This document shows positions 1 to 5,220 of a stretch of DNA of 7,381 nt, in pieces. Position 1 is the stretch's first letter. Each line of letters opens with the position of its first letter. Source of the DNA: UBA6522 sp036231525 (lineage in GTDB: Bacteria > Pseudomonadota > Gammaproteobacteria > Steroidobacterales > Rariloculaceae); NCBI GenBank assembly GCA_036231525.1, contig JAZAGZ010000105.1, positions 1 through 7,381 of the forward strand, written 5' to 3'. The translations under genes and the position numbers were made by a program. The notes under the pieces were generated by a model. The model saw only the letters and a program-made list of their open reading frames with translations. It had not been told where the DNA came from and did not search any database.

Positions 1-936
1 CAGGCTGTAATAACCGATACAGAGGTTCGCAATGCTCAGCGCTTCGATAATCGTCGGCGGATAATAGCTTTCGTCGTAAATACATTTGTCAGAGACCGCG
101 CGTAGATACTGAGGAATCGGAGTCTTCTCACGCGACTTAACCAGCAGGAACGCACCATTGCGGTCACAAAAATTCCTTACAGCACTTACAACATTGACAT
201 CATTCGCATCGCCCCAGGCCGCCCTGAAATGGTTGAATTGGCCATGCTTCACAACGTTGATCACACGTCGGGTACGGCTCGGCTCACCGAAGATTTTTCG
301 AGGCCAAAAGGTGCTTCTCCCTGTGCCCTGCGGAAATGGTAGGAGAACGACGACCGGTTGGTCACTTGGAACTCCCCATCGGCGTCTCAAAGCCTTCCGG
401 TCTATCAAGCGAACTGCTTCAGCTTCTGGGAATCCGACGTACCGACTTCGGGATTCAAGGTTCGCACGAAGTGTGGACACATCGCTTACACGCTCCACGC
501 CTTCATAATGAGAGACTCCCCAGTCGAGCCACCAACGACTGTGGAGCGCCAGAAGGTCACATCCTTTCAGCTTCAGCGAAGGAGTTACAAAAATATCCGG
601 CCCTGATTGCATGCATGTCCAGACGGGGTATCTTTTCGGAACGACTCCGGCCGTAGCATCTTGGAGCGGCGCGACCGACACAACAGCATCCTTGTCAGCA
701 TGTTCCAGTCGCTCCACAAGGTCAGCAGGGCCGTTGTAGCTTCGAATGTCGGGCTGACCGTGCTGGAATTTTGGTGTAGCGGCGACCTCAGGAAAAAGGT
801 AACTCTTTGGACCAGTTGTCGGAAAGCTGTAATCGTGCCAGCACTCAACACTCCAACCAGATTTGAGAGCGCAGTCGATCACAGGACCCACAAGCCGATA
901 ATGCGACAGGCGCGTAATAACGAATGAAACTTTCAT
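1..936 (-). CDS. GT-B-like glycosyltransferase / CDP-glycerol glycerophosphotransferase-like protein, C-terminus cut by window edge
   Basis: An uninterrupted minus-strand frame of 312 codons starts at the ATG at 936-934 and runs off the left edge. The frame has two TAA codons (955-957 and 952-954 on the minus strand) shortly upstream, so this ATG is the only sensible start. Its ribosome site is weak: AAGAA 12 bases upstream. The N-terminus (MKVSFVITRLSHYRLVGPVI) looks like the first strand and helix of a GT-B Rossmann domain. A second domain begins near residue 193 (QPVVVLLPFPQG). Residues 263-312 carry LLVKSREKTP, then YYPPTIIEALSIANLCIGYY. This resembles the end of the nucleotide-binding domain in CDP-glycerol glycerophosphotransferases and related surface-carbohydrate transferases (typically a Ser follows the tyrosines, as here). 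A role in adding a sugar or polyol phosphate to the polysaccharide is inferred from this and from the neighbours. The donor is unknown. I am confident it is a gene, less so about its family. Confidence 0.82.
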   Translation of the reverse strand, partial: MKVSFVITRLSHYRLVGPVIDCALKSGWSVECWHDYSFPTTGPKSYLFPEVAATPKFQHGQPDIRSYNGPADLVERLEHADKDAVVSVAPLQDATAGVVPKRYPVWTCMQSGPDIFVTPSLKLKGCDLLALHSRWWLDWGVSHYEGVERVSDVSTLRANLESRSRYVGFPEAEAVRLIDRKALRRRWGVPSDQPVVVLLPFPQGTGRSTFWPRKIFGEPSRTRRVINVVKHGQFNHFRAAWGDANDVNVVSAVRNFCDRNGAFLLVKSREKTPIPQYLRAVSDKCIYDESYYPPTIIEALSIANLCIGYYSL

Positions 937-1068
937 TAATCGTACGCGTTCTTATTAACGCCCTTGAATCAACAAACCCGCTGGATAAGCAAACTCAAAA
1001 GTTGCCAGCCAGGTCATACCTTCGGACGACTGCTGCCGAGTGCTCTACGTAATCTTTGAGCGTCAGAA
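937..1068. other. Intergenic spacer between the two transferase genes
   Basis: These 132 bases separate the stop of the upstream glycosyltransferase from the start of the next gene on the same strand. I see no convincing coding frame, no hairpin followed by a T run and no good promoter. The only symmetry is CTCAAA/TTTGAG arms far apart, which is probably chance. The two genes may still share a transcript. Confidence 0.5.
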
Positions 1069-2259
1069 TCACTGCTTAATAATTGCCTCGACATTACTCC
1101 CCAACACTGTCAGGTTGTTCTGCTTTTCGACCAATCGTCGCGCATGCATCCCAATCCGCTCTCGATTGAGGGAATCTCGCATGAGTGTCTGAATGTCTTC
1201 GCACCATTCCGAGAGATTACCTGAGTGAATAAACCAGATGTGTTGACGATCGATGAATTCAGGCTCCCACAATCCAGAAGTCTTTGAAACCAACACCGGC
1301 TTCCCGCAGGCCATCGCCTGCAAGGTGACACTAGTTAAAGAGTGTAGGTCACCGGATTTAAACGGGACCACTACGACCGAGCTATCCTGGATAATCCGTC
1401 GGATCTCAACATCCGAAATTCGATTCGCTTTCCAATCTCCTTGTTTTATGGTGACGTTTGGGGGAACGTCCTCAGGCCGAATTCGATTCGTCACAAATAC
1501 GAAGCGAAGGTGTGGGAGATGCCTTGCAATATCCTGCACAAGGTCAAAATCACGGCCGCGATCATTACCAATAAACAAAATATAGTCTGGGCGTGAACTG
1601 CCTCGATTCAAAGCAAGATTTGGTCGCCAAAAGTCTGTGTCTATGCATGAAACAGAAAAGCGCATTCTATTGGCGTACTCGGGAAACATCCGTTGCGCCA
1701 TTTCATATTCTGAACGTTCAAAATATAGCGTCCCACTGCTTGCTTCGAGTAAATCACGGTAGACTCTCCGCCTTTTTCGATAGCGGCCAAAGACAAATCG
1801 ATAATAGAGGCTTCTTGCAATGTCTCTGACTCGCGCCATCAAAGGCGAAGGGCGTACCTGAAGCTGCGTATGTAACAACATTCCAGTTGTCAACATAAAC
1901 ATTGGCGGCTTGACCATACCTTTTCGGATGAAGTGTGATATTCCAAGCCCGAGGCCATCGCCGCCTGCAATAATTCCATCGTAACGATTCAATATATCCA
2001 GCGAATCAACGAAGTGTTGACTGGTTGATGTGAAACCCGTCGCTTGTTGCAGTCGAACATTCTCTCGTAAAAGATTTACGTGGGCGGCTGAATTACGATC
2101 CGGTGATAGGTCCGTTAGCTCAAGAACATCGACCTCATACCCACGCGCCTGAAGGTAAGGGAACCCAAAAAGAAACTCCATCGGAGCTTCGTGACCCGCC
2201 TTAGCTTCGAGGAGTCGCGACCGGCGCCCTCCCATATATACAAAGAGAATCTTTACCAT
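1069..2259 (-). CDS. Family-4-like (GT-B) glycosyltransferase
   Basis: A complete 396-residue protein, a usual length for family 4 glycosyltransferases, which move a sugar from a nucleotide donor to a growing glycan on the cytoplasmic side of the inner membrane. The N-terminal domain starts with MVKILFVYMGGRRSRLLEAK and includes an acceptor-domain-like YDGIIAGGDGLGLG (93-106). The linker SCIDTDFWRP (204-213) matches the NGVDTxxF.P segment of the family. The donor domain begins at YILFIGNDRGRD (226-237) and contains VVVVPF (295-300) and LQAMACGKPVL (313-323). In the usual E-x7-E motif the two acidic positions read His306 and Gln314. Related transferases with Gln at the second site exist, so activity is still likely. 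A strong ribosome site and ATG fix the start. No signal peptide or membrane helix is evident. Donor and acceptor cannot be told from the sequence; by context it may handle the unusual sugar made by the genes to its right. Confidence 0.9.
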   Translation of the reverse strand: MVKILFVYMGGRRSRLLEAKAGHEAPMEFLFGFPYLQARGYEVDVLELTDLSPDRNSAAHVNLLRENVRLQQATGFTSTSQHFVDSLDILNRYDGIIAGGDGLGLGISHFIRKGMVKPPMFMLTTGMLLHTQLQVRPSPLMARVRDIARSLYYRFVFGRYRKRRRVYRDLLEASSGTLYFERSEYEMAQRMFPEYANRMRFSVSCIDTDFWRPNLALNRGSSRPDYILFIGNDRGRDFDLVQDIARHLPHLRFVFVTNRIRPEDVPPNVTIKQGDWKANRISDVEIRRIIQDSSVVVVPFKSGDLHSLTSVTLQAMACGKPVLVSKTSGLWEPEFIDRQHIWFIHSGNLSEWCEDIQTLMRDSLNRERIGMHARRLVEKQNNLTVLGSNVEAIIKQ

Positions 2260-2266
2260 TACCCAT

Positions 2267-2273
2267 CTCCTCT
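2267..2273 (-). promoter_or_regulatory. Ribosome binding site of the glycosyltransferase gene
   Basis: On the minus strand AGAGGAG lies 7 bases before the ATG at 2259. It is the best Shine-Dalgarno match in the window and settles the start. It suggests this gene is translated independently of the transketolase genes upstream. Confidence 0.75.
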
Positions 2274-2390
2274 AGGACTCATTGCTCGCCATACACACTT
2301 TTCAGGCGATACCCGAGAAAAACTGATGCTGAGGAGAACGAACTCTTATTGCCGAGGCCGATCTAGTAACACCTCCGCCTAGGTCTACCA

Positions 2391-2410
2391 CCACTCCAAA
2401 AGAGTTCAAG
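2391..2410 (+). repeat. Left copy of a 20/21-base inverted repeat bounding the transketolase-oxygenase block
   Basis: The sequence CCACTCCAAAA-GA-GTTCAAG matches, in reverse complement, CTTGAAC-CCA-TTTTGGAGTGG at 5181-5201. The match is 11 identical bases, a 2-versus-3-base difference, then 7 identical bases. It lies 99 bases past the stop of the transketolase C-subunit. Read on that gene's strand, it has the same orientation as the right copy has after the oxygenase gene. It can form only a 4-bp stem (ACTC/GAGT), so it is a weak terminator at best. Confidence 0.5.
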
Positions 2411-2509
2411 GTTGCAATTGTGTTGTTCTTGAGATGAGACGAGAAGCAACCCACCAGTATGTTGGGCTAAAGACTTGGCGCAGCGGGGCAACGCGCGCAT
2501 AGTGCCCTG

Positions 2510-3424
2510 TCAACAACTATGAATCATTGCAGATACTGTTTTGTTCGACAGACCGAAAGTGTCTAGCAGCCAGTCGCGCCCTCCATTCTCAAAGTAATAA
2601 CGCTCCGCCAGACCCAAGCGTTTAACTTGATTGTGCATGCCCAGGTCCGATATTCCTTCAAGAATGGCACTTCCGAAACCACCGGTGAGGCACTGTTCTT
2701 CCACGGTGATAATAGAATCGTACTTTTCAAGCAATGGTCTTAGACCTTCGAGGTTAATGGGCTTGTTACAGAAAAGATCGATTAACCCGATACTCTTGCC
2801 GCCACAAATCTCATCCCAATTCATCCACATCCTCTGTAAGACATAGCCGCAGGAGATGACCCCAATCCGTTCTCCTTTATGAATTTCGTGAACGCCCTGT
2901 TCAATTGGGACATCACCCTCGTAAATGCGTTCCATGCTATTACGATCTAGGCGCAACACCCGAAAAGCCGGCTTGTGATTAGTCAGCCTAGCAAGCGTCA
3001 CTACGGTTGTGGTATCAGAGGGGGTGTACACTTCGCAGTTAACGATAGAGCGAAGGCAGGCCAGGTCTTCGGTAGCGTAATGAGTTGGGCCCGCATCTGC
3101 GTAGCCCAGGCCAAGCCCGACGGAGATAACTGTAACTGGAAGATTCATCTGTGCCAATGAACACTTTAACTGTTCCAAGCACCGCAATGTGATGAACGGC
3201 CCCATCGCATAGACATAGACCTTCTTACCAGAAAGCGCCATCCCGGCGGCCATGTCTATCATGTTCTGTTCAGAAATCCCGACGTGCAGAAATTGATCAG
3301 CGAGGTCTTCCCTAAATCGGTCCAAGGATGGCGCCCCGAAGTCTGCGCTCAAAAAGTAAATGTCTTTGTCGCGTCTCGCCAGATCGTAGAGTTCATCGAT
3401 AAGCACATCTCTCTGAAATCTCAT
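2510..3424 (-). CDS. Transketolase, C-terminal subunit (pyrimidine-binding plus C-terminal domain)
   Basis: This 304-residue protein equals the second half of a normal transketolase. It pairs with the next gene upstream to form the enzyme, which needs thiamine diphosphate (TPP) and Mg2+ to move a two-carbon ketol unit onto an aldehyde or ketone acceptor. The pyrimidine-binding domain covers about residues 5-165. GISEQNM (49-55) holds Glu52, the family's glutamate that activates the cofactor by contacting N1' of the pyrimidine. GPTHYATED (112-120) is the conserved loop of transketolase and DXS. The C-terminal domain (about 180-304) includes VEEQCLTGGFGSAI (241-254). Its ATG lies within the stop of the N-subunit gene (ATGA, 3421-3424), so the two chains should be made together in equal amounts. 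The purine-rich AGAGAG just upstream may help initiation. Split transketolases occur in many bacteria and archaea. In a glycan locus a special sugar substrate is more likely than the pentose phosphate pathway, but that is inference. Confidence 0.9.
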   Translation of the reverse strand: MRFQRDVLIDELYDLARRDKDIYFLSADFGAPSLDRFREDLADQFLHVGISEQNMIDMAAGMALSGKKVYVYAMGPFITLRCLEQLKCSLAQMNLPVTVISVGLGLGYADAGPTHYATEDLACLRSIVNCEVYTPSDTTTVVTLARLTNHKPAFRVLRLDRNSMERIYEGDVPIEQGVHEIHKGERIGVISCGYVLQRMWMNWDEICGGKSIGLIDLFCNKPINLEGLRPLLEKYDSIITVEEQCLTGGFGSAILEGISDLGMHNQVKRLGLAERYYFENGGRDWLLDTFGLSNKTVSAMIHSC

Positions 3425-4245
3425 GGCGTCTCTCTTAGCTCTCGTCGGGTAAAATTAATCTCATCGTCCGTCATTCCCTGCCAATAATGCCATTCCGGAC
3501 GATTTTCCATAATCGAGGAACCTTTTCCTTTTACAGTATTGGCGACGATCACCTTCGGCTTACCATTCGCGTTATTGGCCTGGTGGAAAGCATCGAGTAA
3601 CTCTTCTATCGAATGGCCATCTATCGTATATGTATCCCACCCAAAGGCTCGCCATTTGTCCTCTACAGGCGATAGTCCTACTAGGTCTTCGGTATCTCCT
3701 AAAATAATGTTTCGATTTCGATCGATCACAAGAATCAAATTATCTAACTTATGATGAGATGCAAATAATGCCGTCTCCCAAACCGACCCTTCGTACATCT
3801 CGCCTTCACTGATGATGACAAAAGTCTTGGAAGCATTCCCGTCCTTCTTGTTAGAGTAGGCAAACCCTGCCCCTACTCCCTGACCATGAGCTAGTGACCC
3901 AGTCGTCACCTCAATCCCTGGAATAGTAATATTCCCAAAGATTCTTAGAATGCCTTCGCCAGAACCGTACTTCGTAAGTTCTTCTTTTGGAAAATATGCG
4001 ATATCAGCAAGGATCGGATAAAGTCCCATAGTTGCATGTCCCTTACTGACGATAACTTTATCCCGCTCCGACCATTCAGGATCGCCATGCCTATATCTCA
4101 GCACGCCGCCATAGTACAGAACCGCAGTAATTTCAATCTGTGAGAAAACAGAACCTGGATGTCCTTGCTTAGCTCGCAAGAACATCTCGAATAGCTCTCG
4201 ACGTAACCACGCAGATTTTTGTTTAAGCTGGAGATGCAAAGACAT
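3421..4245 (-). CDS. Transketolase, N-terminal subunit (TPP diphosphate-binding domain)
   Basis: This 274-residue protein matches the first half of transketolase and the usual size of the N-subunit in split enzymes. Visible landmarks are GHPG (28-31), SKGHA (68-72 region) with the cofactor-site His, TTGSLAHGQGVGAGFAYS (114-131), and the TPP motif at SEGEMYEGSVWE (146-157) ending at Asn177 in VIDRNR. The motif normally reads GDG at its start. Here it is SEG, with Glu147 in place of the Mg2+-binding Asp. The 30-residue spacing to the Asn is normal. The N-terminus (LKQKSAWLRRELFE) aligns with family starts, and a TGA lies three codons before the ATG, so the start is well bounded. There is no Shine-Dalgarno in the bases just upstream, which lie inside the divergent oxygenase gene. 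Sampled lines (3481-3780) count 43% GC, lower than the genes to the right. Its stop overlaps the C-subunit start. Confidence 0.9.
   Translation of the reverse strand: MSLHLQLKQKSAWLRRELFEMFLRAKQGHPGSVFSQIEITAVLYYGGVLRYRHGDPEWSERDKVIVSKGHATMGLYPILADIAYFPKEELTKYGSGEGILRIFGNITIPGIEVTTGSLAHGQGVGAGFAYSNKKDGNASKTFVIISEGEMYEGSVWETALFASHHKLDNLILVIDRNRNIILGDTEDLVGLSPVEDKWRAFGWDTYTIDGHSIEELLDAFHQANNANGKPKVIVANTVKGKGSSIMENRPEWHYWQGMTDDEINFTRRELRETP
4230..4233 (+). promoter_or_regulatory. Likely ribosome binding site of the oxygenase gene
   Basis: GGAG ends 10 bases before the plus-strand ATG at 4244. It lies inside the opposite-strand coding sequence for the first residues of the transketolase N-subunit. 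The spacing is slightly long but usable. Confidence 0.5.
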
Positions 4246-5164
4246 GATCGATCAAGCTAGAACGCCTTGGTTTACGGAGTTCGCTGAGCGCCTTGGTACT
4301 TCCGTTGACTTAGCCTCTTCTGTGATAGCAGAAGTGAAGCTAGATGATGCCCAGTTCAAGCGTCTCAGAGCCTCCTGCCTTCGGTATATTCATAAATGCC
4401 TTGATCAGCACGGCACTTCGGCTGACCAATCAACGCTCCTAAAGATGGCCGCCGCCAAACTCGCTAATCGCACACCCAACGGCATTCTATTGCCTAAGCA
4501 GGAAGTTGAAGCGGAGTTCAATAATCTGCATCGGGATGTTGCAGAATGGCTCAGCAGCTTAGGTGTCGACGATCTGGTCGATCAAGCGTTCTGCCCAATA
4601 ACGTTGCGACTGGTAAAAGGTCTCCCTGACCCCGCAGAGGATTCCAGGCCCTATGCCAGTGTGAAACTCCACGCTGACGTTTGGGCGGGAGAACCCACTG
4701 ATTCTGTAAACATACACATCCCGATCCTAGGAGATCTCGAACGCACGGGCGTACATTTCTTCGTCCCCCCAGACAATTTTGAAAAAGATTGGCTGAGACC
4801 TCTAAAGAGCTATAACGAGGGAATAGAATTGGAAGCACTGGTTCAGAAAATTCCTATCCAACTACGGTTTGGTTACGCTTACTTCGCCGACGCCACAGCA
4901 CTCCACAAAACGATTAAAAGTAATGGTGGCGAGAGATTGATCCTTGAGTTTCGGTTCCGGCGAAAGGGGGATAAGCCAAACCCTGAGGCTGTCATCGATA
5001 CTGACAGAGGTTCAAACTATATAAACCTTTACGAGTGGTATCAGTTAGGCACGACAAAATATATGCACTTCGAGGATACCTACGCTGACGCCAAGCGCCA
5101 GGTGTTCCGAAATAACCCATATAGCAAGACGCTCTATTCGGTAGTCAACAACCTAAGGCCATAG
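4244..5164 (+). CDS. Fe(II)/2-oxoglutarate-dependent oxygenase-like sugar-tailoring protein
   Basis: The only rightward gene, 306 residues. The first 110 residues look mainly helical. A double-stranded beta-helix core follows. KLHADVWAGEP (141-151) gives the His143-x-Asp145 pair, ALHKTIKSNGGERLILEFRF (219-238) gives the distal His221, and Arg231, ten residues later, sits where the 2-oxoglutarate-binding Arg is expected. Together these form a complete HxD...H...R set. The HADVWAG segment recalls StrG-like proteins and the oxygenases of scattered carbohydrate clusters; this is from memory and unchecked. Such enzymes use O2 and 2-oxoglutarate to hydroxylate, desaturate, epimerise or cyclise a substrate. 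By context the substrate is probably a nucleotide sugar or glycan made with the transketolase. The ATG at 4244 has GGAG upstream and shares bases with the minus-strand start at 4245. The gene converges on the DegT-fold gene, 56 bases away. The oxygenase fold is fairly sure, the substrate unknown. Confidence 0.82.
   Translation: MIDQARTPWFTEFAERLGTSVDLASSVIAEVKLDDAQFKRLRASCLRYIHKCLDQHGTSADQSTLLKMAAAKLANRTPNGILLPKQEVEAEFNNLHRDVAEWLSSLGVDDLVDQAFCPITLRLVKGLPDPAEDSRPYASVKLHADVWAGEPTDSVNIHIPILGDLERTGVHFFVPPDNFEKDWLRPLKSYNEGIELEALVQKIPIQLRFGYAYFADATALHKTIKSNGGERLILEFRFRRKGDKPNPEAVIDTDRGSNYINLYEWYQLGTTKYMHFEDTYADAKRQVFRNNPYSKTLYSVVNNLRP
4245..4254. promoter_or_regulatory. 10-base palindrome at the shared divergent start codons
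   Basis: TGATCGATCA is a perfect palindrome that begins within the CATG shared by the two divergent start codons and contains two GATC sites. Its position, where both genes begin, would suit a regulator or a methylation-sensitive site. A 10-base palindrome is nevertheless common by chance in a sequence this long. Confidence 0.2.
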
Positions 5165-5180
5165 TTATGGTAACAAAATA

Positions 5181-5201
5181 CTTGAACCCATTTTGGAGTG
5201 G
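5181..5201 (-). repeat. Right copy of the 20/21-base inverted repeat bounding the transketolase-oxygenase block
   Basis: CTTGAAC-CCA-TTTTGGAGTGG begins 16 bases after the oxygenase stop and is the inverted partner of 2391-2410. The blocks CTTGAAC and TTTTGGAGTGG are identical in the two copies; only the 2-3 bases between them differ. It lies in the 56-base convergent gap before the DegT-fold gene. It can fold as CCCATT/AGTGGG with a 4-base loop and is followed by an A run on the plus strand. Confidence 0.5.
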
Positions 5202-5217
5202 GAAAAAAAGAAAATGG
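5188..5217. terminator. Possible stem-loop in the convergent gap
   Basis: CCATTTT (5188-5194) and AAAATGG (5211-5217) form a perfect 7-bp inverted repeat around a 16-base loop, between two genes that face each other. An alternative smaller hairpin (5187-5202) overlaps it. Neither is followed by a clear T run on either strand, so a factor-independent terminator is only a weak suggestion from position. Confidence 0.22.
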
Positions 5218-5220
5218 TGA

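Larger units (their letters stand above)
2260..2509. other. 250-base intergenic gap holding one copy of a flanking repeat
   Basis: The longest gap in the window, between the transketolase C-subunit and the glycosyltransferase. I find no coding frame with homology-like content. It contains the ribosome site of the next gene, the repeat copy at 2391-2410, and a short GGGCA/TGCCC symmetry (2486-2490 and 2503-2507) just after the transketolase stop, with no T run. A promoter for the glycosyltransferase could lie here, but no pair of -35/-10 boxes is convincing. Confidence 0.5.

Noticed and set aside
158..927. Overlapping plus-strand frames (158-508, 336-656, 607-927) and a short minus frame 585-851
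   Set aside because: All lie over the continuous 312-codon minus-strand frame, which alone has domain-like content. The others have low-complexity, Arg/Ser-rich compositions typical of shadow frames.
2191..2382. Plus-strand 63-codon frame across the glycosyltransferase start and the gap
   Set aside because: It lies largely opposite the glycosyltransferase start and its ribosome site, lacks its own ribosome site and shows no motif.
2380..2450. -35/-10-like pair (TTGAAC, then TAGACC at 16 bases) upstream of the glycosyltransferase
   Set aside because: The -10 box matches only about three of six consensus bases, and TTGAAC is part of the repeat copy, so promoter identity is unsupported.
2486..2507. 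GGGCA/TGCCC hairpin after the transketolase stop as a terminator
   Set aside because: Only 5 bp with a 12-base loop and no T run on either side.
4551..4838. A 95-codon minus-strand frame inside the oxygenase gene
   Set aside because: It is a shadow of the oxygenase, whose catalytic motif lies in this same stretch, and has no ribosome site or recognisable motif.
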